Below are positions 9,373 through 17,988 of a stretch of 64,000 nt of DNA, piece by piece. The translations under genes were made by a program, and so were the position numbers. A model generated the notes under the pieces. That model made no database searches. It had not been told where the DNA came from and saw only the letters and a program-made list of their open reading frames with translations. The stretch comes from BOG-938 sp035524315 (GTDB lineage Bacteria; Pseudomonadota; Alphaproteobacteria; Caulobacterales; Caulobacteraceae): positions 1-64,000 of the forward strand of contig DATKPD010000039.1 of NCBI GenBank assembly GCA_035524315.1. The letters run 5' to 3'. Within the stretch, counting starts at the first letter, position 1. Each line of letters starts with the position of its first letter.

Positions 9373-10715
9373 CGGGACGACCTTTTCACCCACCACAGTT
9401 CGAGCTTCAGATCGGGCCAGTCGCCGGCGACGTGCAGGCCGACAGCGGGCGCGGTCAGGAAGTCTTTCCAGTCCGCGGCCGACCGGTCCAGTTCGAAATA
9501 GACGTATCCCGGCAGCACGCGAATCTGCGGCGGCGGGGTTGGGGTGGGCGAGACGCGCACGCCCGCCTGGAGCGAAGACGACACGATCTCGCGCATCTTC
9601 ACCACTGACCCGATCTTGACCACCGAGGCGAACCGCGCCCGAATCTCCTCAAGCGGCGTGCGGGCCGAAACCGCCAGATAGAAGTTCGCGGTTTTGAACA
9701 GGTTGTGGTCTTCGATCCGCGCGGCGTAGGCGCCGGGGCCGACATTTTCCAGCCGCATCTGCTCGGCGGAGCGGTCGAACACCGCCGACAGGGCCGACTG
9801 CAGCAGTTCGACGACCGGCTCGAAGGTGAGCTGCAGATTGTCGTGCTGGTAGGGCGGAAAGGCCGGCGGGCGGCGATAGTCCGTGCGCACCATGGTCGAC
9901 AGCTCGCCAGCCATCGAGGCCAGCACCTCGTACAGGCGCTCTGGGTGGACCATCGGCAGCGAGCGCAGGTGCTGAAGCACCGGCGTCCACCGGTTGAGGG
10001 CCTGCAGCAGCAGGAAACTGGCGAAGGTCTCGGCCCCACCGTCGGTCGCCTCAACCGCGCGCACCGCCAGCTCGTCGACCCGCTGGTCGGCGCGGCCGAT
10101 CAGGTCCGACAGCCATCCGTCTAGCCGCCGGGCGGCGCGCACGTCGAGCGCGGGCGCAACGTAACGGTCGTCCATCACCACCTGGCCGTTGAGCACCTCG
10201 CGGATGCGCGCCAGGCCCAGGCACACCCGACCGTCGGTCTGCTCGCGCGTGACGCCGTAGCGCAGGTTGAGCCGGGCTACCTCGATGGTTTCGGCCACAC
10301 GCTCGTTGGAGAATGAGTCGAACACCTCCTCGTCCTCGACCAGCAGGCGCACCGCCGGGCCGGCCAATTCCTTGGGCGAAAACTCGACCGCGCCGCCCAG
10401 CTTGGCCGGCAGGGTCATGTAGACCACCGCGTCGCGCTGATCCCCGGGGATGTCGAGTGGGGGGGGCGGCGGCATGTCCTCAGGGATCGAGAACACCGTG
10501 CCGTCGGGCAGAACGCCCGAGCATCGCTCGACCGCAAATTTGCCGAGCGACAGCAGATGTTCGTCCACCGCCAGGGTGGTCACGCCCCAAGGATAGGGCC
10601 GCAGGCTCGACGCGCGCGCGCGCAACTGCGCCTCGGCGAACCGGTCCTGTTGCTGGAGGTGCTGCGGGCGAAGAAACAGCCCCTCGCGCCAAGCGACGCG
10701 GCTCTCGCCTGCCAT
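9369..10715 (-). CDS. tssK: Type VI secretion baseplate subunit TssK
   Basis: A 448-residue TssK. The start at 10715 gives the family's characteristic N-terminus V-A-W-R-E-G-L-F-L-R-P-Q-H-L-Q-Q-Q-D-R; an in-frame ATG 72 bases upstream would add a non-conserved leader. TssK links the baseplate wedges to the TssL/TssM membrane complex. It is the first gene of the visible operon tssK-L-M-tagF-pppA-ppkA. Upstream, a TTATAT hexamer on the - strand (10752-10757) is a possible -10 element about 40 bases before the start. Confidence 0.93.
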   Translation of the reverse strand: MAGESRVAWREGLFLRPQHLQQQDRFAEAQLRARASSLRPYPWGVTTLAVDEHLLSLGKFAVERCSGVLPDGTVFSIPEDMPPPPPLDIPGDQRDAVVYMTLPAKLGGAVEFSPKELAGPAVRLLVEDEEVFDSFSNERVAETIEVARLNLRYGVTREQTDGRVCLGLARIREVLNGQVVMDDRYVAPALDVRAARRLDGWLSDLIGRADQRVDELAVRAVEATDGGAETFASFLLLQALNRWTPVLQHLRSLPMVHPERLYEVLASMAGELSTMVRTDYRRPPAFPPYQHDNLQLTFEPVVELLQSALSAVFDRSAEQMRLENVGPGAYAARIEDHNLFKTANFYLAVSARTPLEEIRARFASVVKIGSVVKMREIVSSSLQAGVRVSPTPTPPPQIRVLPGYVYFELDRSAADWKDFLTAPAVGLHVAGDWPDLKLELWWVKRSSR

Positions 10716-10827
10716 TACAGATGGCCCCCGGTTCTCGATGGTTCTGAAGACATATAAGCACCCCGGCCGATCCGGCGCCAGCCGCATGCGGAGCCGTAAG
10801 CGTTCGCTCGAAGGCTTGCGCCGCCTG

Positions 10828-11724
10828 TCATTGCGGCCCCCCGCGCCGACGTGAGGGGCCCCACACGATCAGGACCACAACGGCCAGGCCCAGGATCGCG
10901 GTGGTCTCGATCGCGCCGTTCAGCTCGTCGCCCCCCCCGCTGAACAGCCGGGGACCGACAAGATCCAGGTCGAACAGCGAGCCCAGGGCGTCGCGGCCCG
11001 GATTGGGCGTGGCGCCAGCCAGGCTCTGTTCGGCGAAGTTCCAGGCGAAATGAGCGGTGAAGGCCGGGGCAAGGCGGCCGCTGCGCAGGGCCAGCAAGCC
11101 GAACCAGGCGCCGGCCAGGGTATCGTTGATCAAGGCCAGCGGACTGAGCGGGCGGCCAGCCAAATGCGAAAGGCCGAAGGTCAGGGCGGTGGCGAGAAGG
11201 CCGATCAGCGGCCCCCAGCGCGCGGCCAGCACGGGCTGGAGCCAGCCGCGGAAGAACAGCTCCTCGCCTCCGGCCTGGAAGGCGGTGAGCAGGCCGGCGA
11301 GAACCAAGCCGAGCCGCCAGTCCGGCGGATTGGGGGTCTGACCGCTGGTCACGGCGCCGAGGGCGGCGGCCAGCGCGATGGTCGCGCCAAACGCGGCCAG
11401 GCCCACGCCCAGCCCCGCGATCAGCGCCGGCGCCAAGGGCCATCCGCCAGGGCGGGGCGCGCGGCGTTCGTAGAGCCCGCCGGCGGCACAGACGATGTAA
11501 AGGGGCGCCAAGACGCAGGCGAACTGGACCAGGCGGTCGAGCGCCAAGCGGGCGACCCCGGCGTCGGCCCGCGGCGCGGGCGTCAGGGCGTAGAGGCTAG
11601 GACCGGCCAGCAGGCCGAGCGCCAAGGCCAGGACCGCCAGTCCCATGGCCAGCACGCCCGGCGTCCGCCGCGCGGCGCCATCGACGGCGATGACCCATGG
11701 ATTGCCGAACGTCAGCCCGTACAT
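10828..11724 (-). CDS. CPBP-family intramembrane metalloprotease
   Basis: A 298-residue polytopic membrane protein with about eight hydrophobic segments and the motifs of the CPBP/CAAX-like (Abi) family: EELFFR with Glu154, Glu155 and Arg159; His187 in FGLSHL; and HFAWNF with His225 and Asn229. These residues form the presumed metal site of the Rce1-like glutamyl proteases. The substrate is unknown. It lies upstream of tssK on the same strand with a 112-base gap, so a functional link with the T6SS is possible but unproven. A very stable hairpin (11731-11760) sits seven bases before the start codon. Confidence 0.85.
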   Translation of the reverse strand: MYGLTFGNPWVIAVDGAARRTPGVLAMGLAVLALALGLLAGPSLYALTPAPRADAGVARLALDRLVQFACVLAPLYIVCAAGGLYERRAPRPGGWPLAPALIAGLGVGLAAFGATIALAAALGAVTSGQTPNPPDWRLGLVLAGLLTAFQAGGEELFFRGWLQPVLAARWGPLIGLLATALTFGLSHLAGRPLSPLALINDTLAGAWFGLLALRSGRLAPAFTAHFAWNFAEQSLAGATPNPGRDALGSLFDLDLVGPRLFSGGGDELNGAIETTAILGLAVVVLIVWGPSRRRGGPQ

Positions 11725-11730
11725 GGTGTC

Positions 11731-11760
11731 ATGCGCCCGGGATTCCCCACCCGGGCGCAT
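11731..11760 (-). promoter_or_regulatory. 11-bp perfect inverted repeat just before the CPBP protease start
   Basis: The arms 11731-11741 and 11750-11760 are perfect reverse complements (ATGCGCCCGGG) separated by 8 bases. In the CPBP mRNA the hairpin would end seven bases before the AUG and would cover the Shine-Dalgarno position. The centre contains GATTC, a GANTC (CcrM-type) methylation site. It could be a translational control element or a protein-binding palindrome. The structure is certain, the function is inferred. Confidence 0.5.
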
Positions 11761-11938
11761 TACAGATCGTCGTTCGGGGTGGTTGTCCAGCCCAATTGGG
11801 CGCGCGCGGAGCGCCGCAGGCCCGTCCTGGTCGGTCAGCACCGCCAATTGTTCGCGCGGCGGCCGCGGCCCCTTGCGGCGCCGCGGTTTTGCCCCCAACG
11901 TCCGCCGGCTGACTGGAACGCAAGGGTCAAGATCGTCG

Positions 11939-13720
11939 ATGAAGCAGTTTTTGCTGACCCTGGCCGGGGTGTTCGCCGGCCTGGTGCTGTTCTTTGTGGT
12001 CGCGCCGTTCCTGCTTTTGGCGATGTTGGCCGGCGCCCTGTCCAAGCCCACGCCCACCCCCGCCGACACGGTGCTGCAGCTCGACCTGCGCCAGACCCTA
12101 GCCGACCAGGACACGTCCAGCCCGCTGGGGGCGTTTCGCCCGCACGCGCCCTCGGTGCTGTCGATCGAGCAGACCCTGCGCGTCGCAGAGACCGACGACC
12201 ACGTCAAAGGCCTGTTCGTGCGCATGCCCGAAGGCGGCATCGCGCCGGCGGCGGCTGATGAGTTGCGCCTGGCGTTCCGCCACTTCCGCGCGGCGGGCAA
12301 GCCGATCTACGCCCACAGCCAGGGGCTCTATCCCTCCGGCGTGGTCACTTCGACCTATATGCTGGGCGAAGCCGCCGACCAGCTGTGGATGCAGCCCGGC
12401 GCGCCGTTCCAGGTGACGGGCTTGGCCGAGGAGGACATGTTCTTCAAGCGGCTGTTCGACAAATACGGGGTCAAGCCCGACTTCCAGCAACGCTACGAGT
12501 ACAAGAACGCCGTCAATGGCTTCCTGTTCGACAACTATACCGACGCCCACAAGGAGTCGGAGCTGTCGTGGATGGGCTCGATCTACCAGACGGCGATCCG
12601 CACCGTGGCGAGCGACCGCGGCGAGGACGCCGCCGGGCTGGAGAAGAACCTGGAGGCCGGACCCTACAGCGCCGAGGAGGCGGCCAAGCTGGGCCTGGTC
12701 GACAAGCTGGGCCAGGTGGACGAGGCCAAACAGGCCATCCTGGCTCGGGCGGGCGACGACGCCAAGATCATGGAGTTCTCCGACTACGCCGGCGCCCACC
12801 GTCCGCAGATCAAAGCGGGCGAGGACGTGATCGCCCTGGTGGGCGCCGAGGGCGACATCGTCACGGGCACGGGCGGCGGCGATCTGTTCGGCAGCGCCAA
12901 CAGCAACATCTATTCGGACGACACGGCCGCGGCGCTCAAGCGCGCCGCCGAGGACAAGGACGTCAAGGCCATCGTCCTGCGCGTCTCCTCGCCCGGCGGG
13001 GGCGACACGGCCTCCGAACAGGTGATGGCGGCGGTGATCGCGGCCAAGGCCAAGAAGCCGGTGGTGGTGTCGATGGGGACCTACGGCGCCTCGGGCGGCT
13101 ATTGGATCTCGTCGCACGCCTCGGCCATCGTAGCCGAGCCCACGACCCTGACCGGCTCGATCGGCGTGTTCGGGGGCAAGTTCGCCCTGGGCGAGGCGCT
13201 ATCGCGCTTCGGCGTCGACGTGCGCCACCTGGGCGTGGGCGGCGACTTCGCCTCGGCCTACGGCATGGACGCGCCGTTCACCGACGCCCAACGCGCCGCC
13301 TTCTCCAAGTCGATCGACCAGACCTACAACAACTTCGTCGCCAGCGTGGCCGAGGGGCGCGGCATGCCGGTGGACAAGGTCAACGCGATCGCGCGCGGCA
13401 GGGTATGGACCGGCCAGCAAGCGCGCGAGCGCGGTCTGGTCGACCAGATCGGCGGCCTCTACGACGCGGTCGACAAGGCCAAGGCCCTGGCGGGCGTGCA
13501 GGCGAGCCAGGCGTTGCCGCTCAAGGTGGTGTCGCCCCGCGCGACGGGCCTGGGCGTCATTGGCCGGGCGCTGGGCTTGAGCGAGGACAGCCTGCGCGCG
13601 CTCGGCATGCTGTCGGCGGTGATGAGCGATCCGCGCGTCCAGGGCTTCACCCACGCCCTGACGGAGGCGGACCTGCGCCAACGCGGCGCTCTGGTCCTGG
13701 CGCCGACGCCGGTTCATTAG
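11939..13720 (+). CDS. sppA: Signal peptide peptidase SppA, 67 kDa type
   Basis: The 593-residue product has an N-terminal membrane anchor (~3-32) and two tandem ClpP-like S49 protease domains, as in E. coli SppA. The catalytic pair is visible: Lys189 in YEYKNAVNGF of the N-terminal half and Ser385 in GASGGYW of the C-terminal half. SppA degrades signal peptides left in the inner membrane. The start at 11939 places the anchor at the N-terminus; earlier in-frame ATGs lie in GC-rich intergenic DNA. It is divergent from the CPBP protease gene, with 214 bases between the starts. Confidence 0.93.
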   Translation: MKQFLLTLAGVFAGLVLFFVVAPFLLLAMLAGALSKPTPTPADTVLQLDLRQTLADQDTSSPLGAFRPHAPSVLSIEQTLRVAETDDHVKGLFVRMPEGGIAPAAADELRLAFRHFRAAGKPIYAHSQGLYPSGVVTSTYMLGEAADQLWMQPGAPFQVTGLAEEDMFFKRLFDKYGVKPDFQQRYEYKNAVNGFLFDNYTDAHKESELSWMGSIYQTAIRTVASDRGEDAAGLEKNLEAGPYSAEEAAKLGLVDKLGQVDEAKQAILARAGDDAKIMEFSDYAGAHRPQIKAGEDVIALVGAEGDIVTGTGGGDLFGSANSNIYSDDTAAALKRAAEDKDVKAIVLRVSSPGGGDTASEQVMAAVIAAKAKKPVVVSMGTYGASGGYWISSHASAIVAEPTTLTGSIGVFGGKFALGEALSRFGVDVRHLGVGGDFASAYGMDAPFTDAQRAAFSKSIDQTYNNFVASVAEGRGMPVDKVNAIARGRVWTGQQARERGLVDQIGGLYDAVDKAKALAGVQASQALPLKVVSPRATGLGVIGRALGLSEDSLRALGMLSAVMSDPRVQGFTHALTEADLRQRGALVLAPTPVH

Positions 13721-13745
13721 GCCGCCCTCATTGGAGAAGGAGGCG

Positions 13746-13753
13746 TTAACCAT
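13746..13753 (+). promoter_or_regulatory. TTAACCAT, possible CtrA half-site
   Basis: The octamer TTAACCAT lies 48 bases before the start of the FkbH-like gene. TTAACCAT is recalled as a CtrA half-site motif in Caulobacter. There is no second half at the N7 spacing, so this is weak evidence. Confidence 0.2.
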
Positions 13754-13800
13754 ATCGACGCACCCTGGCGCTGATCCGATCCCGCCCTTCGAGCCGCCCC

Positions 13801-15864
13801 ATGCGCCTGCGCCTGTCCCGCTATGTGCACCTCTTGCCCGTCGGCGCGGACCGGGTCCTGGTGCTGCACGCGATCAGCCAGCTGCGCCTGACGATCGACA
13901 AGCAACTCGCCGATCTGCTGGCGGTGTTCGCCGAGCCGCGCGAGGTCGAGGACGGGCAGTTCGCGGGCCTGGTCGAGCGCGGGGTGCTGACCGACAAGAC
14001 GCCTGATGAGGAAGCGGCCGCCATCGCCGGCGAACTGGCCGCCCACCACGGGCGCGACCCAGCCGATATGGTCGAGCGCCTGCGCCGCCAGGCCAAGGAG
14101 GGCGGGCATTCCTATTGGGCCACCGGCCCGGCGCTGAAGGTAGGCGACCTGAACGGAGGGCGGCGCAAGCTCGAGGTGCTGCTGTTCGGTGACTGCGACG
14201 TGCAGATGGAGGCCGACTTCCTGCGCAAGGCGGCGGGAGAGCGCGGCCTGGACCTGCGGGTCGCCGCGACCTTCCCCGACGACCTGCGCCTGGCGGCCGA
14301 GCATCCGCACGAGGCGATCATCATCGGCGCCCTGCGCGCGCGCCATACGGTGACCGACCCCGTGCCCGAGGGCGGCCTGCCCTATGGCCTGTTCCTGGCC
14401 CAGGCCCAGGCGATCCTGGAGGGGCTGCGCGCCCACACCGACGCGCCGATCCTGATCGACAACCTGCCCGAACCGACCGTACAGCCCCTGGGCATGGCCG
14501 ACCGCAGCGGCTATTCGCACCGCAACCGCTTCCGTCTGGCTAATGTGGCGCTGTCGCAGCTGGCGGAGGGCTTCGCCGACACGCACGTGGTGGATGTGGC
14601 GGCGGTGCTGGCCAATACGGGCGCCGCGCGCCTGCTCGACGACGGCCAGACCGGATTCACCCACTTCGGCTCGCCCGGCTGGATGTTGCAGCGGCCCGAG
14701 AGCGAGAAGGCGGCGGTGCACGGCCAGTTTCCCGATCCCGCGCCGCTGATCGCGGCCTTGGAGGGCGACCCCTATCTGCGCGAGCCGCTGGTCGCGGGCG
14801 CGCACCTGGACGCCCTGACCACCGTGCTGGGCATCGACCGCAAGAAGTGTGTGATCCTGGACCTGGACAACACCCTATGGCCCGGCGTGCTGGCCGAGAC
14901 GGGCGCGCCTTTCGCCTGGAGTCCCGAGGTTTCGGGCCCCTTCTCCTACATCGGCCTCTACTTCGGCCTGCACGAGGCGCTCAAGGCGCTGAAGGACCGG
15001 GGGATCGTGTTGGCGTGCGTAAGCAAGAACGACGAGGCCACAGTGCGCGAGCTGTGGCGCTATCCGGACCACTATCCCAGACAGCGGCTGCTGGAGCCGG
15101 ACGACTTCGTCACTTGGCGCGTGAACTGGGAAGACAAGGCCAGCAACATCCGCTCGATCGCCGACGAGCTGGGGTTCGACCTAGGCGCCTTCCTGTTCAT
15201 CGACGACAACCCCTCGGAGCGCGAGCGGGTGCGGCAGATGCTGCCCGAGGTGGAGGTGTGGGGCGAGGAGCTGTTCAGCCTGCGCCGGCGGCTGCTGGAC
15301 GACCCACGCCTCATGACCCCGCGCCTGACCGCCGAGAGCGCGACCCGCACCGAGACGACCAAGGCTCAGCTCGGCCGCCAGAGGCACCGGGCCGACGCGC
15401 CCGACGAGGCGAGTTTCATCGCCTCGCTCGAGGTCAAGACGACGATGGCGCGCCTTGGGCCTGAAGATGCGATGGACCGGGTCGAGGAGCTGTTCGCCCG
15501 CACCACCCAGTTCAACACCACCGGCGCCAAATTCCCGGTCTCCGCGCTGCGGGCCCTGGCCGGCGCGCCAGGCGCGGGCGTGTTCACCCTGCGCGTGTCG
15601 GACCGGTTCGGCGATCACGGCCTGACCGGCGCGGCGGTGGTCAAGGACGGCGAGATCCTTGGCCTGGCGATCAGTTGCCGTGTTCTGGGGCTGGGCGTCG
15701 AACACGCCTTCCTGCAATACATCCTGCGCGAGATGATCGCGGATCATGGCGCCCTCAGCGGCCAGATCATCCCGACCGCGCGCAACGGCCCGGTGCGCAA
15801 CCTCTACCGCGACAACGCCTTTGAGCAGGACGCGGACGGGATGTGGCGGCGGCGGTTGGCGTGA
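13801..15864 (+). CDS. HAD-IIIC family phosphatase, FkbH-like, with extra N-terminal domain
   Basis: The 687-residue product has three parts. Residues 1-~95 (RYVHLLPVGADRVLVLHAI...) resemble the small N-terminal domain found on some peptide-modifying radical-SAM proteins; this is a weak resemblance. Next comes an SGNH-like region, then a HAD-IIIC phosphatase domain with DLDNT (Asp354, Asp356), S-K-N-D and IDDNPSERE motifs. The C-terminal third is a GNAT-like fold. FkbH-type proteins load glyceryl units on carrier proteins in polyketide pathways, but no carrier protein, PKS or NRPS gene is nearby, so the substrate is open. An in-frame stop 54 bases upstream limits the start to ATG 13801 or a nearby CTG. 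Confidence 0.8.
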   Translation: MRLRLSRYVHLLPVGADRVLVLHAISQLRLTIDKQLADLLAVFAEPREVEDGQFAGLVERGVLTDKTPDEEAAAIAGELAAHHGRDPADMVERLRRQAKEGGHSYWATGPALKVGDLNGGRRKLEVLLFGDCDVQMEADFLRKAAGERGLDLRVAATFPDDLRLAAEHPHEAIIIGALRARHTVTDPVPEGGLPYGLFLAQAQAILEGLRAHTDAPILIDNLPEPTVQPLGMADRSGYSHRNRFRLANVALSQLAEGFADTHVVDVAAVLANTGAARLLDDGQTGFTHFGSPGWMLQRPESEKAAVHGQFPDPAPLIAALEGDPYLREPLVAGAHLDALTTVLGIDRKKCVILDLDNTLWPGVLAETGAPFAWSPEVSGPFSYIGLYFGLHEALKALKDRGIVLACVSKNDEATVRELWRYPDHYPRQRLLEPDDFVTWRVNWEDKASNIRSIADELGFDLGAFLFIDDNPSERERVRQMLPEVEVWGEELFSLRRRLLDDPRLMTPRLTAESATRTETTKAQLGRQRHRADAPDEASFIASLEVKTTMARLGPEDAMDRVEELFARTTQFNTTGAKFPVSALRALAGAPGAGVFTLRVSDRFGDHGLTGAAVVKDGEILGLAISCRVLGLGVEHAFLQYILREMIADHGALSGQIIPTARNGPVRNLYRDNAFEQDADGMWRRRLA

Positions 15865-15888
15865 GGCGGCGACGCCGGTCGGCGATGG

Positions 15889-16521
15889 TCAGCGCGTCAT
15901 GACGAGGTGGGTCGCCAGCGCCGTGGGGACCACCTCGCTTATCCGATAGCCGAGGCCGGGCAGATCAACGCCGGCGAACAGCGACTCGCCACGCCCCAGG
16001 ACCACGGGGGCCAGCGCCAGGTGCACCTCGTCGATCGCCTTGGCGAGCAGATACTGGCGCACGGTCGCCACGCCGCCGCCGATCTTGACGTCCAGGTCGC
16101 CGGCTGCGGCCTTGGCCTGGGCGAGAGCCGACTCGATCCCGTCCGTGACGAAATGGAAAGTCGTTCCGCCCTCCATCACAATCGGCGGCCGGGGGTGATG
16201 GGTGAGGACGAAGGTCGGCGCGTGGTACGGGGGATTGTCGCCCCACCAGCCCTTCCACGCGGGCCCGCCCCAATCGTCGCCGGCCGGCCCGAACATGTTG
16301 CGGCCCAGGATGAAGGCGCCGAAGCCTTCCGCCGAGGCGCGCGCGAAGCGGTCGTCAGTCCCGCCCTCCTTGCCGATCATCGATCGAAAGGTGCGGGTCG
16401 GGTAGAACCAATTGTGCAGCTCCCGCCCGCCTTCGCCGAGCGGATGAGCCAGGCTCTGGTTCGGGCCGGCCCCAAAACCGTCGATCGACACCGCGAAACC
16501 CGCCACACGCACCTTGCCCAT
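15889..16521 (-). CDS. RibD C-terminal/dihydrofolate reductase-like protein
   Basis: A 210-residue protein of the RibD_C/YwjB-like group of the DHFR fold. It contains GFAVSIDGFGAG near the start, an FILGRNMF strand, KIGGGVATVRQYL as the NADPH-binding Gly loop, and a C-terminal DEVHLALAPVVLGRGESLF block. These proteins are probably NADPH-dependent reductases of unknown substrate. I prefer ATG 16521 because GGAGGG sits a few bases before it; the ATG at 16533 is the alternative. It lies downstream of the oxygenase gene on the same strand. Confidence 0.82.
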   Translation of the reverse strand: MGKVRVAGFAVSIDGFGAGPNQSLAHPLGEGGRELHNWFYPTRTFRSMIGKEGGTDDRFARASAEGFGAFILGRNMFGPAGDDWGGPAWKGWWGDNPPYHAPTFVLTHHPRPPIVMEGGTTFHFVTDGIESALAQAKAAAGDLDVKIGGGVATVRQYLLAKAIDEVHLALAPVVLGRGESLFAGVDLPGLGYRISEVVPTALATHLVMTR

Positions 16522-16573
16522 GGGGCCCTCCATGCCATTTCCGGGTTGAAGGCGCTCGCGCGCCCGCCCGCCT

Positions 16574-17659
16574 CTACCCCACCAGACCGAGGTTGGCCTG
16601 GCGGATCCTCTCGCCCGCGTCGTCGAACAGGAAGGGCACCACCGTCAGCCGTTCGCCCAGGGTGACGGGCGTCGCCTCATGCAGCAGGTTGCACGAGAAC
16701 ACCGCCGCCCCGCCAGTGGGGGGCTTGTAAGTCCGCCGGCCGAATTCGGGGAAGCGTAGTTCCCCCCCCGCGTAGTCCTCGGCGTTGAGGTTGAGCGTGA
16801 CGGCGAACTTGCGGTGCGCCGTCCCGGCGGTGACGTCGTCGCGGTGCGGGAAGAAGAAGCCCTGGTCCTCGCTTCCGTAGCGGCAGATCAGATAGCGCTC
16901 GATATGCTGGGCCCCCCAGCCGAAAGCGCGCTGGATCATGGGGAACAGCCGCGTCTCGATCCGCATGCGCACGGCGTCGATCAGGGCCGGCTCCTCGATG
17001 GTGACGTCGCTGCGCCGCTTGAGCATGGGGTTGTGCTGCAGCACCGTGCGACCGTCGACATTGACCGCGAAGCCCGACGGCTCGGGCGCGCCCTGGCGGA
17101 AATAGTCGATCAGGACCGCGCACAACTCGGGCTCGAACACACGCGGCAGGATCAGCACCGGGGCCGGCGGCTCGTCCAGAGTGGCGGCCGCCAGTTCGCG
17201 GGTGAGCCGCGCCATCACCGCGGGGGTGTTCTCAATCGGCTCGGCCATGGCCACGCGGAACGCCGGATCGATCAGGAACACGCCGGGGCGCAGGTAGTCG
17301 CCGTCGATCACGCCGTACAGGCGCGAAACCGCGCAGTCGAAGTCCCAGAAAAAGCGCACGCCCGGCTCGGAATTAGCCAGGCCGCGCTCGGTCTTGTCGG
17401 CCGGATCGACGCTGACGGCGAATAGGGCCGCGTCGTGATCGTCGAACAGGTCGCGCAGCTCCAGCGCCTTGGCCAAGGCCTCGGCCGAGGCCTCCAGCCC
17501 CAGGCTGCCGGTGAACATCAGCACCAGCCAGCGGCCCGCCGCCACGTCGATGCAGTAGCGTTCCACCCCGTCGGTGGGACAGGTGAACGAGCGGGCGGGC
17601 TCGCCAAAATCCGGCGCCATGACAAGGCTGTCCGTCTGGGCGTCAACCGGCATGGCCAT
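16574..17659 (-). CDS. Redoxin-like domain fused to 2OG-Fe(II) oxygenase
   Basis: A 361-residue two-domain protein. Residues ~15-155 have a thioredoxin/peroxiredoxin-like pattern (FGEPARSF, LVLMFTGS, FLIDPAFRV), but the peroxidatic Cys position is not Cys (GSLGLEASAEA). Residues ~165-361 form a prolyl-4-hydroxylase-type oxygenase with iron ligands His272, Asp274 (FPHRDD) and His327 (LLHEATPV), and the 2-oxoglutarate-binding Arg337. The oxygenase half looks active, while the redoxin half looks non-peroxidatic. ATG 17659 is preceded by CGGAG at good spacing; the longer frame upstream is not conserved-looking. Confidence 0.83.
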   Translation of the reverse strand: MAMPVDAQTDSLVMAPDFGEPARSFTCPTDGVERYCIDVAAGRWLVLMFTGSLGLEASAEALAKALELRDLFDDHDAALFAVSVDPADKTERGLANSEPGVRFFWDFDCAVSRLYGVIDGDYLRPGVFLIDPAFRVAMAEPIENTPAVMARLTRELAAATLDEPPAPVLILPRVFEPELCAVLIDYFRQGAPEPSGFAVNVDGRTVLQHNPMLKRRSDVTIEEPALIDAVRMRIETRLFPMIQRAFGWGAQHIERYLICRYGSEDQGFFFPHRDDVTAGTAHRKFAVTLNLNAEDYAGGELRFPEFGRRTYKPPTGGAAVFSCNLLHEATPVTLGERLTVVPFLFDDAGERIRQANLGLVG

Positions 17660-17832
17660 ACTCCGAATCGCGCAGGGACTATCGCATGGACCAGCGATCC
17701 ACGTCCAAGCGCGGAGCATATTGCACCGCAACAATTCATCCCTACATGAGCTTGGCCGGATGCCCCTCAGGGGTCCGGCGCTGAACGGCCCGGCTGTTCG
17801 GGCACTCATGTTGCTCATGTGAGGATGTGGCT

Positions 17833-17964
17833 ATGTCGAAGTTCGTATCCAAGGCGCGCGCGGCCGCCGTTTCGCCCGCTCAACTGGCCGACCGGGTCGG
17901 CGTCGCCGGCCTCCTCGGCCTCGGCCTCGCCGTCGCGGCGGCCCTGGTGCAGGTGCCTGTCTAA
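17833..17964 (+). CDS. Small single-span membrane protein (43 aa)
   Basis: ATG 17833 is preceded by GAGGA at 7-8 bases and opens a 43-residue frame. The first ~20 residues are basic (MSKFVSKARAAAV) and the rest forms one hydrophobic helix (GVAGLLGLGLAVAAALVQV). The shape fits a small inner-membrane protein. It is divergent from the oxygenase gene and ends 24 bases before the stop of the binding-protein gene on the other strand. No family is recognised. The coding evidence is the ribosome site and a sensible composition only. Confidence 0.45.
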   Translation: MSKFVSKARAAAVSPAQLADRVGVAGLLGLGLAVAAALVQVPV

Positions 17965-17988
17965 AGCCTGAGCGCCCGCGCAACGGCC

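Noticed and set aside
13733..13741. Strong GGAGAAGGAGG ribosome-like site before the FkbH-like gene.
   Set aside because: No usable start codon follows at the right distance in a frame that leads to a sensible product, except a TTG-started frame that soon turns into shadow sequence.
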